Below the pieces are notes generated by a model. It made no database searches and was not told the DNA's origin. It saw only the letters and a list, made by a program, of their open reading frames with translations. 40,147 nucleotides of DNA from Candidatus Saccharimonadales bacterium. GTDB taxonomy: Bacteria > Patescibacteriota > Saccharimonadia > Saccharimonadales > UBA10212. This document shows positions 1-7,248 of the stretch, one piece after another (position 1 is the first letter of the stretch; each line of letters opens with the position of its first letter). The position numbers and the translations under genes were made by a program. The stretch covers positions 1 through 40,147 of the forward strand of contig JANWHE010000014.1 of assembly GCA_025450575.1 (NCBI GenBank), written 5' to 3'.

Positions 1-47
1 TATGGGGACAGGCCATTGACCAGGCCGAGACCATCGGCCTGCTCTAA
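1..47 (+). CDS. C-terminal end of an unidentified gene (partial)
   Basis: One plus-strand frame is open from the window edge to a TAA at 45-47 and reads WGQAIDQAETIGLL at its end. It converges on the aldolase gene and overlaps its stop codon by 4 bp. The same 4 bp convergent overlap occurs at 13035-13038, 15324-15327 and 19604-19607 in this window. Fourteen residues are too few to name a family, and the frame could be open by chance. Confidence 0.35.
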   Translation, partial: WGQAIDQAETIGLL

Positions 48-955
48 ATCCGGGCTTTGCCAGCCGAATTAAAATCGTCCAACTTTTTCTCTACAACTTT
101 TTGGACGGCCTCAATCACTTGGTCCATCAGCTTAACGACCGCGTACTCAGTTTTGTTCTCGGACAGTACCCGCTCTAGCGTCTCGCGGTAAGCAATCCGC
201 ATATCGCTGTTGATGTTGATTTTGGTGACGCCGATTTTGACAGCCTCGACAAAGTAATGGCCGGGCGTACCGCTGCCGCCATGGAGCGAGATGTTGCAGT
301 CCAGCGCCGCCCTTATCTCCTTTAGCAAATCCAGGTGCAACACTTTTGGCACCGGATAGTGGCCATGCAGATTGCCGATGGCCGCAGCGTAAGTATCAAT
401 ACCGGTCTGCTCTACGAATTTCTTGGCTTCTTCGGGCTTGGTGAAGTACTTCTTGATCTCTTCGTAGTCAATCTTCTCGGTATGTAGGTTTGATGAGCCG
501 CCAAAATAATGAGGCTCGGCTTCCACCAGCGCGCCGGTCAGCTTAGCCGCTTTAACCACCTGTTTGGTTTTGGCGATTATATCTTTATCGGTGGCGTTAT
601 GATCGGCTTGGGAGATATCGATATGGATGCACTCAAACCCGGCGGTGATTCCAGCGATTGCGTCATCTACCGTCGGGCTATGGTCCAGGTTGATATACAT
701 CTCCACGCCGTAGTCGGCTTTGTAGTTATCGACTAGGTCCCTGACGTTATCGAGACCCAAGGCATCAGCTTCGCCTTTACTAACTTCCACCAAAACCGGA
801 GCGTTCTTGGCCTTGGCGGCATTAACCACGGCTTTCAGCGTCTCCTGGTTATCGAGATTAAAAGCGCCCAGGGCGTAGTGACCTTTGCGGGCTCTATCAA
901 AGGCCTCCCGGGCGGCGGCGCAATCGCGCCTCATCTTGGCGAAGTTGGTGGCCAT
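44..955 (-). CDS. fba: class II fructose-bisphosphate aldolase
   Basis: A cytoplasmic zinc-dependent aldolase that interconverts fructose 1,6-bisphosphate with DHAP and glyceraldehyde 3-phosphate. At 303 aa it has the usual family length. Visible class II signatures are NLDHS around residue 89 (catalytic Asp and a zinc His), EAEPHYFGG near 145, GNLHGHYP near 194 (zinc His), LHGGSGTP near 224 (third His and the phosphate loop) and INSD near 248. GatY/KbaY tagatose-bisphosphate aldolases share these motifs, but the neighbouring GAPDH and transketolase genes favour the glycolytic role. The ATG shares one base with the upstream transketolase stop (TGATG), so translational coupling is likely. It is the last gene of a minus-strand carbon operon. 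Confidence 0.93.
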   Translation of the reverse strand: MATNFAKMRRDCAAAREAFDRARKGHYALGAFNLDNQETLKAVVNAAKAKNAPVLVEVSKGEADALGLDNVRDLVDNYKADYGVEMYINLDHSPTVDDAIAGITAGFECIHIDISQADHNATDKDIIAKTKQVVKAAKLTGALVEAEPHYFGGSSNLHTEKIDYEEIKKYFTKPEEAKKFVEQTGIDTYAAAIGNLHGHYPVPKVLHLDLLKEIRAALDCNISLHGGSGTPGHYFVEAVKIGVTKININSDMRIAYRETLERVLSENKTEYAVVKLMDQVIEAVQKVVEKKLDDFNSAGKARI

Positions 956-1938
956 CAGTGCTTATGCCCCGAATGATCCATTAGTAAACTATGAGCCGCC
1001 ATGGCGATATGGCGCGGAGTCAATCCGAAATGTTTCAGCAGTTCCTCGGGCTTGCCGGATTCACCGAAGCGGTCGTTCATACCGACCCGCAGCATGGTGG
1101 TAGGCAGATTCTCGCCTAAGAGTTCGGCTACCGCGCCGCCCAGGCCGCCGTTAATCTGGCCTTCTTCGACCGTCACCACGTGCCTTGTCCGTTCGGCGCT
1201 TTCCAAAATGACGGCATGGTCGATCGGCTTAATGGTCGGCACATGCACCACTTCGGCTTGGACTCCGTCTTTAGCCAGCAGCATAGACGCCTCCAGGGCG
1301 GCGGCCGTCATGGTGCCGGTACTGATCAGGCTGATGTGCTTGCCGTCGCGGAAAACATAAGCCCGGCCAATCTGGAACGGCGAGTGTTCGGTGGTAATAA
1401 TCGGCGTAGCTTCGCGTGCAAGGCGCATATAATTCGGCCGCTTGTCTTTAGCCATGGCAAGCGTAGCCTTGGCGGCCTCGACACTGTCCCCGGGCGCCAA
1501 AACGACCATGTTCGGCAGCGCGCGCATCAGGGCCAGGTCTTCCAGCATCTGGTGAGTGGCGCCGTCGGCGCCGGTATATAGTCCGGCGTGCGAACCGATA
1601 ATCTTAACCGGCTGGTTGTTCAAAGCGATAGTCGTCCGGATCTGCTCCCAGTTGCGCCCCGGGTTGAATGCCGCGTAGCTGCTGACGAACGGGACTTTGC
1701 CCATGGCCGCCAGTCCGGCGCCTACTGTCACCAAATTCTGCTCGGCGACGCCGATCTCTATAAACCGTTCCGGAAAAGCTTCGGCGAACAAATGCATCTG
1801 GGTCGATTCGGTCAGGTCGGCGCAGGCCGCCACGACGTTCTCGTCGTTATGGCCAGCCTGTAGTAGCCCTCGGCCGAAGCCTTTTCTGATCGGCTCGCTC
1901 TCGGTGACTTGGGCCACCAAATGCATCTCGTTCATCAT
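955..1938 (-). CDS. tktB: transketolase, C-terminal subunit (split enzyme)
   Basis: This 327 aa protein is the pyrimidine-binding plus C-terminal half of transketolase. With the adjacent N-terminal subunit it would transfer two-carbon units between sugar phosphates using thiamine diphosphate. The motif GVAEQN near residue 63 carries the conserved Glu (about residue 66) that activates TPP. Other family blocks are the SYAAFNPGR region, the GADGATHQ stretch, and VEEGQINGGLGG in the C-terminal domain. The start overlaps the N-terminal subunit gene by 4 bp (ATGA), consistent with equimolar translation. Splitting of transketolase into two genes is common in archaea and in several CPR lineages. A 1-deoxyxylulose-5-phosphate synthase-like half is the main alternative, but the genomic context supports transketolase. 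Confidence 0.9.
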   Translation of the reverse strand: MMNEMHLVAQVTESEPIRKGFGRGLLQAGHNDENVVAACADLTESTQMHLFAEAFPERFIEIGVAEQNLVTVGAGLAAMGKVPFVSSYAAFNPGRNWEQIRTTIALNNQPVKIIGSHAGLYTGADGATHQMLEDLALMRALPNMVVLAPGDSVEAAKATLAMAKDKRPNYMRLAREATPIITTEHSPFQIGRAYVFRDGKHISLISTGTMTAAALEASMLLAKDGVQAEVVHVPTIKPIDHAVILESAERTRHVVTVEEGQINGGLGGAVAELLGENLPTTMLRVGMNDRFGESGKPEELLKHFGLTPRHIAMAAHSLLMDHSGHKH

Positions 1939-2801
1939 TCGTGCTCCGACCTGATCTTACCGCCCAGCGTCCGCAGCTCTTTTAAAGCCTTAACAGCCTG
2001 TTCGTGGTTAGGCGCCGCCCCGTGCCAATGAAAATCATACTCCATAAAATCGATGCCCTTGCCGGGGATAGTGTGGGCGATTATCATAACCGGCCGTTCG
2101 ACTATCGCTTTAGCCATCTGGCAGGCGTCAATCACGGCCTCGATATCGTTACCGTCAATTTCCAGTACGTGCCAGCCAAAGGCCTCCCATTTATCTTTGA
2201 GATTCTCCAGCGGCATGACAGTCTCGGTAGGACCGTCTATCTGGATATTGTTGCGGTCGGTGATAGCGATAATATTATTGAGCTTGTATTTGCCGGCCAG
2301 CATAGCGGCTTCCCAGATATTGCCTTCGTCTTGCTCGCCGTCGCCCATGACCACGTATACCCAGCGGTGCTGCTGTTTATCCATGCGCAGCGCCAGCGCC
2401 ATACCTACGGCCTGAGATAAACCGGAGCCCAGCGGCCCGCTGGTCGTCTCTAAGCCGGGCAGACGTTGTCTTTCGGGATGCCCCTGCAGACGCGAGCCGA
2501 ACTGCCGCAGCGTCATAAGTTCTTTGCGGGAAAAATAACCGGCGTTGGCCATAGCGGCGTAGCGCACCGGCACGCAGTGGCCGTTACTTAAGACCAGGAT
2601 ATCGCGCTCTTCCCAATCAGGATTTTCCGGGTCATGTTTAAGGATTCTGAAATATAGGGCCGTAAAAATGTCAGCTAGTCCTAGCGGGCCGGCCGAATGG
2701 CCGCTGCCGGCTTTTTCCAGCATTTTTATGATATCCATCCGGATAGCATTGGCTTTTTTCTGCAGGTCAGAGATTGAGTAAGTTTTCTGATTTTTAGCCA
2801 T
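1935..2801 (-). CDS. tktA: transketolase, N-terminal subunit (split enzyme)
   Basis: This 288 aa protein is the TPP pyrophosphate-binding half of transketolase. It shows SGHSAGPLG near residue 33, SNGHCVPVRYA near 72, GPLGSGLSQAVG near 122, and the TPP/Mg motif starting GDGEQDEGN at about 153 and ending with the NN pair at 184-185. It ends where the pyrimidine-binding domain of a full-length transketolase would begin, and that domain is supplied by the next gene, which it overlaps by 4 bp. The gap to rpe is 25 bp. It contains an AT-rich stretch with a TATAAT hexamer about 10 bases before the ATG and no clear Shine-Dalgarno, so a secondary internal promoter is possible. Confidence 0.92.
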   Translation of the reverse strand: MAKNQKTYSISDLQKKANAIRMDIIKMLEKAGSGHSAGPLGLADIFTALYFRILKHDPENPDWEERDILVLSNGHCVPVRYAAMANAGYFSRKELMTLRQFGSRLQGHPERQRLPGLETTSGPLGSGLSQAVGMALALRMDKQQHRWVYVVMGDGEQDEGNIWEAAMLAGKYKLNNIIAITDRNNIQIDGPTETVMPLENLKDKWEAFGWHVLEIDGNDIEAVIDACQMAKAIVERPVMIIAHTIPGKGIDFMEYDFHWHGAAPNHEQAVKALKELRTLGGKIRSEHE

Positions 2802-2826
2802 CTTGCTTATGATTATATCTTAAATT

Positions 2827-3471
2827 TCAGGTCGTGCCTGTCTCTTGGGCGATACGCGACAGGATACTGTAGGCCTTCTCTGGATTTTCGGCGTTCTGGA
2901 TAAATCCCCCGACGTTAAAGACGTCCACGCCGCCGAAAGCCAGGCGCGAAATATTGCGGTCGTTGACGCCTCCGTCCCAGCCCACTTCCAGCTGGGGGCG
3001 GTGCCGTTTCAACTCTCCGACCTTATTCAATAGATCCAAGTTGGCGTGGCCGCCGTAGTGGCCCAGCTCGCCGCTGAATACCAGTACGTGGTCGATTTTG
3101 TCGAGCGCCGGCAGAATGGTGGTGACTGGCGTCGAAGCTAATAAAGCGACGCCCACCTTTACTCCGGTGCGGCGCAGCTTTTCGGCGAAAGATACGAAAT
3201 CGCCGGACGATTCGGCGTGAATGATAATCATGTGCGGACGATGGTGCAAAATGACATCCGCGGCCTTATGAGGGTCCCGGTACATCAGATGAAAATCGGC
3301 TTTGAGGCCGACCGGCCACCAAGCGTCATCGGGCCTGACGGTCCGCGCCGGCGCGAAGTCGCCATCCGTCAGATCTATCTGGATGCGCTCGGCGAAACCG
3401 GCGATTTTCTCCATCTGCCCGTGATATTCCTGGGCGTCTTTGGCTAAGATTGTCGGACAGACCACGGGCAC
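2827..3471 (-). CDS. rpe: ribulose-phosphate 3-epimerase-like protein, divergent
   Basis: A 214 aa TIM-barrel protein of the ribulose-phosphate 3-epimerase family, which interconverts ribulose 5-phosphate and xylulose 5-phosphate using a bound divalent metal. Family landmarks are CPTILA at the N-terminus, IQIDLTDGDFAP (residues 30-41), DFHLM (59-63), HAESS (85-89) and WDGGVND (165-171). The four metal ligands of the E. coli enzyme are His34, Asp36, His67 and Asp177. Here His34 is replaced by Gln31, while Asp33, His61 and Asp166 remain. The usual VNPGFGGQ loop is also altered (FSGELGHYGGH). The start is GTG, 1 bp after the rpiB stop. The operon context supports a pentose-phosphate role, but the ligand change leaves metal use or substrate uncertain. 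Confidence 0.78.
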   Translation of the reverse strand: MPVVCPTILAKDAQEYHGQMEKIAGFAERIQIDLTDGDFAPARTVRPDDAWWPVGLKADFHLMYRDPHKAADVILHHRPHMIIIHAESSGDFVSFAEKLRRTGVKVGVALLASTPVTTILPALDKIDHVLVFSGELGHYGGHANLDLLNKVGELKRHRPQLEVGWDGGVNDRNISRLAFGGVDVFNVGGFIQNAENPEKAYSILSRIAQETGTT

Positions 3472-3472
3472 G

Positions 3473-3970
3473 CTAACCCGCCAATCTGTCGAGCTTATCT
3501 ATCCGGCGCAGGTGCCTGGGCTGCTCGGTAAAAGGCGTATCCAGCCACAGCTTGACTACTTGTTTCATATCGGTCATCGCCACGAACCTTGCGGCCAAAC
3601 TGAGCATATTGGAATTATTATGCTCCCGGCTAAGCTTGACTATCTCGTATGGACTGCTGCTGACTCGGCCGTTGACGTCGATAATCCGGCCGACGACCGC
3701 CGGACCATAAAACACCGCGCAGCGGACACCCTTAAGCCGGTTGGCGGCCATCGCCTCGCCCTGGCCGCTGCCGCCCAGGATGACGCCGCGTTCGCATTCG
3801 CCTTTGGCCACGGCTTCAGCTGCTTTGAATATGAAATCCGGATAATCATCATTGATATCTAGAGCCGCCGGACCGAAGTCCGTACATTCGTGGCCCAGAG
3901 ACTCTAAGTACTCTTTAAGGTCCTTGAGCTGTTCAAAGCCGGTGTGGTCGGTAGCGAGAGAGATTTTCAT
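3473..3970 (-). CDS. rpiB: ribose-5-phosphate isomerase B
   Basis: A 165 aa RpiB/LacAB-family isomerase converting ribulose 5-phosphate to ribose 5-phosphate. Seen directly: DH at residues 8-9, the phosphate/active-site loop GGSGQGEAMAANR (66-78), and REHNNSN near 115 followed by the LAARF strand. In the E. coli type the loop carries a catalytic Cys (CGTGIG). Here that position is Gly, and a Glu (E72) sits where the mycobacterial type (GGSGNGE) has its catalytic Glu. An insertion of roughly 12 residues follows the RCAVFYG strand. It lies 3 bp after the GAPDH stop and 1 bp before the epimerase start, so all are probably on one message. Confidence 0.92.
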   Translation of the reverse strand: MKISLATDHTGFEQLKDLKEYLESLGHECTDFGPAALDINDDYPDFIFKAAEAVAKGECERGVILGGSGQGEAMAANRLKGVRCAVFYGPAVVGRIIDVNGRVSSSPYEIVKLSREHNNSNMLSLAARFVAMTDMKQVVKLWLDTPFTEQPRHLRRIDKLDRLAG

Positions 3971-3973
3971 TAT

Positions 3974-4252
3974 CTAGAATTGATGGGGTTGATCGGGGCC
4001 CGAAGTCGGCGGAAACACCGATGGCGGGTTATCCTGCTCCGGCAGTGTGTCGGCCGGAGTCTGAAGGCCGGGCGCGCCTTCCACGGGCTCGTGGGTCTCG
4101 TCGGTCTGGTGGACGAGCTCGTTGGTTTTCTGTCCCATGGGTTCCGGCGCTGGTAAGGCGTCGTCTACCGACGGCGCTTCGATCATCGGTTCCGCCGGCT
4201 GATCGGAAGCCAGCTGAGGAGCCGGCGCCGGCTGGTCGTTATTATCTGTCAT
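3974..4252 (-). CDS. possible internally initiated acidic Pro-rich protein (tail of gap)
   Basis: The last 92 codons of gap begin with an ATG at 4250-4252 that has AAGGGA about five bases upstream. The product would start MTDNNDQPAPAPQ and be low-complexity and acidic, with many Pro residues and no predicted fold. Two readings fit: an old separate small gene fused in frame after loss of the gap stop codon, or a true gap extension with a chance internal start. The sequence alone cannot separate them. Confidence 0.35.
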   Translation of the reverse strand: MTDNNDQPAPAPQLASDQPAEPMIEAPSVDDALPAPEPMGQKTNELVHQTDETHEPVEGAPGLQTPADTLPEQDNPPSVFPPTSGPDQPHQF

Positions 4253-5281
4253 ATCATTCCCTTCATTCGTTTGTAATAGGCGGCCGATATCGGCGGTCAG
4301 CTCTACTAGGCGATTAGAGTAACCCCATTCGTTATCGTACCAGGCGACCACTTTAAGCAGATTGCCGCCGACGACTTTAGTCAGCGGTAAATCAACGATG
4401 GCTGAGTGGCTGTTGCCGATGAAATCGCTGCTGACCAGTTCCTCTTCGGTCACATCCAGGATGCCCTGGAAATAGGGGTCAGCGGCGGCCTTTTTGAAGA
4501 CTTCATTAACTTCCTCGACGGTCACCGCCCGCTTAGTGACTATGGCGAAATCCGACAACGAAACCACCGGCGTAGGCACCCGTATGGACAGCCCTTCGAA
4601 AATCCCTTCCAAGGCCGGCAGAGCTTTGGCGGCGGCGATACTGGCGCCGGTGCTGGTCGGTACGATATTCTCGGCGGCATTGCGGGCCTCGCGCAAGTCC
4701 TTAGCTGGCGCGTCCTGCAGCCGCTGGCTGGCGGTATAGCTGTGGACGGTGGTCATCATGGCTTTTTCAATGCCGAAATTATTCTCGATAATCGCGGCCA
4801 CCGGCGTGATGCAGTTGGTGGTGCATGAAGCATTGGAAAAAATCTGATGCTCGGGCTTCATATTCTGTTCGTTGACGCCGATAACGAAGGTGTCGTGGTC
4901 GTTATCGTCTTTTTCCGGAGCCGACAAGACGACTTTTTTAGCACCGGCGTCAATATGTTTTTTCAAATCATCGTGTTTAGTGAACAGACCGGTAGATTCA
5001 ATGACCACGTCGACTCCCAAGTCGCCCCACGGCAAAGCCGCCGGATCTTTTTCGGCCAAGACCTTGACCGGCCGGCCGTCGACAATGATATTCTGCTCAT
5101 CGGAACCGACTTCGTGCTGGTAGGTCCCGTAATTACTGTCGTGTCTCAGCAGATGGGCCAGAGTTTTGGTGTCGGTCAGGTCATTAACGGCTACGATCTC
5201 AATGTCCGGCCGCTCAAAAGCGATCTTAAAGGCGTTGCGGCCGATACGGCCGAATCCATTGATTGCGATTTTTGTCTTCAT
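3974..5281 (-). CDS. gap: glyceraldehyde-3-phosphate dehydrogenase with a disordered C-terminal extension
   Basis: The first ~337 residues form a complete phosphorylating GAPDH. They include the GFGRIGR nucleotide motif (9-15), VNDLTD with Asp34 typical of NAD+ preference, the active-site SNASCTTNC with Cys153, and WYDNEWGYSNR near the end of the catalytic domain. Unlike normal GAPDHs (about 335 aa), the frame continues without a stop for ~95 residues rich in Pro, Ala, Gln, Asp and Glu, predicted disordered. Inside this tail a Met at 344 (ATG 4250-4252) is preceded by GAAGGGA, a good Shine-Dalgarno, so the tail may also be made alone. The main start is an ATG with AAGGTGG upstream. A promoter candidate lies at 5308-5336. 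The gene leads the carbon operon, and NADH made here could feed the membrane redox genes. Confidence 0.93.
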   Translation of the reverse strand: MKTKIAINGFGRIGRNAFKIAFERPDIEIVAVNDLTDTKTLAHLLRHDSNYGTYQHEVGSDEQNIIVDGRPVKVLAEKDPAALPWGDLGVDVVIESTGLFTKHDDLKKHIDAGAKKVVLSAPEKDDNDHDTFVIGVNEQNMKPEHQIFSNASCTTNCITPVAAIIENNFGIEKAMMTTVHSYTASQRLQDAPAKDLREARNAAENIVPTSTGASIAAAKALPALEGIFEGLSIRVPTPVVSLSDFAIVTKRAVTVEEVNEVFKKAAADPYFQGILDVTEEELVSSDFIGNSHSAIVDLPLTKVVGGNLLKVVAWYDNEWGYSNRLVELTADIGRLLQTNEGNDMTDNNDQPAPAPQLASDQPAEPMIEAPSVDDALPAPEPMGQKTNELVHQTDETHEPVEGAPGLQTPADTLPEQDNPPSVFPPTSGPDQPHQF

Positions 5282-5307
5282 GTTCCCACCTTGTCTAACA
5301 TAAGCGT

Positions 5308-5336
5308 TTTATACCTTATATTGTACGGTTTGAAAA
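5308..5336 (-). promoter_or_regulatory. candidate promoter of the gap-rpiB-rpe-tkt-fba operon
   Basis: On the minus strand TTTTCA (5331-5336) and TATAAA (5308-5313) are separated by 17 bases. The predicted start leaves a leader of about 20 bases with AAGGTGG before the gap ATG. Each box matches the sigma70 consensus at four or five of six positions. Confidence 0.45.
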
Positions 5337-5348
5337 AGGTATACGCAA

Positions 5349-5879
5349 CTATTTGGCGTTATAGCGCTCGATGGATTCCGCAACGATCTTTTTAGCCGCT
5401 TCGATATCGCCCCAGCCCTGGACTTTAGCGGCGCCGGGCTTATACAAATCCTTATAGTGGGCGAAGTGGTGTTCGACCTGCTCTTTCCAGCGGCCGCCTA
5501 AGTCGTCCAAGCTCTTGATGGCGTCATTGGTATGCCGATCGTCGGCCGGCACCACCACTACCTTGTGGTCGATACCTTTCTCGTCCTCAAAATTCATGAT
5601 GCCGATGATCCGCGCCTCTAACCAGACTCCCGTAGGGATCGGGTCTTCGGTGATTATCAGCGTATCCAGCTCATCGCCATCTTCGTCGAGAGTCTGAGGA
5701 ATGAAACCGTAATTGGTGGGTTTGGCGAAAATTTTCGGCTCAACCCGGTCTAGCATAAAGGCCGCCCGCTGGCGGTCCCACTCGATTTTCATCGTCGAGC
5801 CTTTGGGGATCTCGACTACCGTGTTAACTTCACCGTTCTGGTAATCCCCGGGGCCTAGAACTTGATTGAAATCAGCCAT
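5349..5879 (-). CDS. ppa: inorganic pyrophosphatase, family I
   Basis: A cytoplasmic soluble pyrophosphatase that hydrolyses PPi to phosphate and pulls biosynthetic reactions forward. The 176 aa length is typical for bacterial family I. Motifs include VEIPKGS near residue 23, the YGFIPQTL segment near 58, and DEDGDELDTLI near 65, which contains the cluster of acidic Mg-binding residues. PADDRHTND near 111 and the GGRWKEQVEHHFAHYKDL block match the C-terminal active-site half. The start has AAGGAG upstream. It sits between trxB and gap, 37 bp and 67 bp from each, so it may be cotranscribed with trxB. Confidence 0.95.
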   Translation of the reverse strand: MADFNQVLGPGDYQNGEVNTVVEIPKGSTMKIEWDRQRAAFMLDRVEPKIFAKPTNYGFIPQTLDEDGDELDTLIITEDPIPTGVWLEARIIGIMNFEDEKGIDHKVVVVPADDRHTNDAIKSLDDLGGRWKEQVEHHFAHYKDLYKPGAAKVQGWGDIEAAKKIVAESIERYNAK

Positions 5880-5916
5880 TTTTACTCCTTATTTATCTGT
5901 AATTTTAGCTTCTTAA

Positions 5917-6888
5917 CTAGTCGCCGTAAAGGGTGGCCACGGCGTCGGTACTCATTTTCGCGTGATTTTCCAGGTATTCGCGGATCATCAGGGCGGCCGT
6001 GGCGCCTTCGCCGGCGGCGCTGGCGATCTGCAGCGTAGCGCCGGAACGGACGTCGCCGGCCACGAACACGCCCGGCACGTTGGTCATTAACCGGGTGTCA
6101 GATTTTATGAACCGGCGTTCATCCAGCTCCACGTCGCTGCCGTCCAGGAAGTTAGTATTGGGGTCCAGGCCCACGAAGACGAACACGCCATCGGTCGGGA
6201 ATTCGACTTTTTGGCCGTCCTGGGTGCCAATAACCTTGGTGACATGTTTGTCCTGGCCGACGATTTCGTCGGTCGTGACGCCTAAATGGACGGTAATCTT
6301 GTCCTTGTGGTTCTCTAACTCTTTTTGTAATACGTCACTGGCTTTGATAGTAGAGCGGACCAGCATATCTATATGGGTAGCGAAGCGCGTCAAAAAAATG
6401 CCTTCCTGTACCGCCGAGTTGCCGCCGCCGACTACTACCAGCCGCTTATCGCGGTAAAAAGCCCCGTCGCAGGTGGCGCAGTAGTGTACGCCGCGGGCGT
6501 AATAATCCATCTCGCCAGGCACTCCAATCTTCCGATATTCGCTGCCGGTGGCGATTAAAATGGCTTTGGCGGTTATCTGGCCGCTAGTGGTAGATAGTTT
6601 TATAAGATTATCTTCTTTTTTAAGGCTTTGGACTTCGCCTAATTCGATCTTGGCGCCAAAGCGTTCGGCCTGGGCCCGCATGGCGTCGGTCAGCTCCAAG
6701 CCGGCCACGCCCTTGGCGAAACCCGGATAATTATCGACCCAATCGGTCACGCCCATCAGGCCGCCGATCGCTCCTTTTTCAAATAATAAAGTGTCGATAT
6801 CCTCGCGGCAAGTATAGATAGCCGCGCTCAAGGCCGCCGGCCCCGCGCCCACGATGACCAGGTCGTAGCTTTTTTTGTCCAGCTCCAT
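5917..6888 (-). CDS. trxB: thioredoxin reductase-like flavoprotein
   Basis: A 323 aa two-domain flavoprotein. An FAD GAGPA motif lies at 14-18, the redox-active CATC at 137-140, an NAD(P) GGGNSAV motif near 154, and the FAD-closing GVFVAGDVR block near the C-terminus. It would reduce thioredoxin or the adjacent glutaredoxin-like protein. The NADPH 2'-phosphate motif of classic TrxB (HRRxxxR) is not conserved: the matching segment reads LVRSTIKAS. A preference for NADH or another donor is therefore possible. The ATG is one base after the glutaredoxin stop (TAAGATG), so the pair is coupled. No thioredoxin gene is visible in the window. Confidence 0.88.
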   Translation of the reverse strand: MELDKKSYDLVIVGAGPAALSAAIYTCREDIDTLLFEKGAIGGLMGVTDWVDNYPGFAKGVAGLELTDAMRAQAERFGAKIELGEVQSLKKEDNLIKLSTTSGQITAKAILIATGSEYRKIGVPGEMDYYARGVHYCATCDGAFYRDKRLVVVGGGNSAVQEGIFLTRFATHIDMLVRSTIKASDVLQKELENHKDKITVHLGVTTDEIVGQDKHVTKVIGTQDGQKVEFPTDGVFVFVGLDPNTNFLDGSDVELDERRFIKSDTRLMTNVPGVFVAGDVRSGATLQIASAAGEGATAALMIREYLENHAKMSTDAVATLYGD

Positions 6889-6889
6889 C

Positions 6890-7141
6890 TTAAGCTAGAG
6901 CTGGCGCTAACTTGCCGAGATTATAGCCAACAACCACCTCCTTGGTGTCGTCCTGCTTGGTAATGACCGTAATCGGCACGGTCAGGGCGCCGTCGCTTAA
7001 TTCGAAAGCTTCCTGGTTGCGTTCCGGGTGTTCGTCCAGATTGACCACCTGGTAAGACTGGCCTTTCATATCCAAAAACCGTTTGACCATAGCGCAGTAG
7101 GTGCAGGTGTTAGTAGTAAAAATAGTGATGTCTTTGGCCAT
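6890..7141 (-). CDS. glutaredoxin-like redox protein
   Basis: A small 83 aa thioredoxin-fold protein with TNTCTYCAMVKRFL at the N-terminus (CxxC is CTYC, residues 13-16), a TVPITVI strand carrying the conserved cis-Pro near 55, and a C-terminal VGYNLGKLAPAL helix. It resembles NrdH/glutaredoxin-like proteins that are reduced by thioredoxin reductase rather than glutathione, which fits the coupled trxB downstream. Likely roles are disulfide reduction for ribonucleotide reductase or general thiol balance. The start has AAGGGG about nine bases upstream, and a good promoter lies at 7183-7211. Confidence 0.88.
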   Translation of the reverse strand: MAKDITIFTTNTCTYCAMVKRFLDMKGQSYQVVNLDEHPERNQEAFELSDGALTVPITVITKQDDTKEVVVGYNLGKLAPALA

Positions 7142-7182
7142 CTTATACCCCTTTTAAATGTTAATTTTGATGTCTTTTATCT

Positions 7183-7211
7183 AGTTTAAATGGTGTAGGG
7201 GTGTAAGTCAA
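7183..7211 (-). promoter_or_regulatory. promoter of the glutaredoxin-trxB unit
   Basis: On the minus strand TTGACT (7206-7211) and TAAACT (7183-7188) are 17 bases apart, giving a leader of about 35 bases that contains AAGGGG. The -35 matches consensus at five of six positions. Confidence 0.6.
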
Positions 7212-7216
7212 TAACG

Positions 7217-7226
7217 CTACATGTAG
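7217..7226. promoter_or_regulatory. palindrome CTACATGTAG upstream of the glutaredoxin promoter
   Basis: A perfect 10-base palindrome ends five bases before the -35 box of the glutaredoxin-trxB promoter. The position would suit an activator or redox-sensor site, but 10-base palindromes also occur by chance. Confidence 0.25.
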
Positions 7227-7248
7227 TGCTTTTGACGCCATTTATGCA

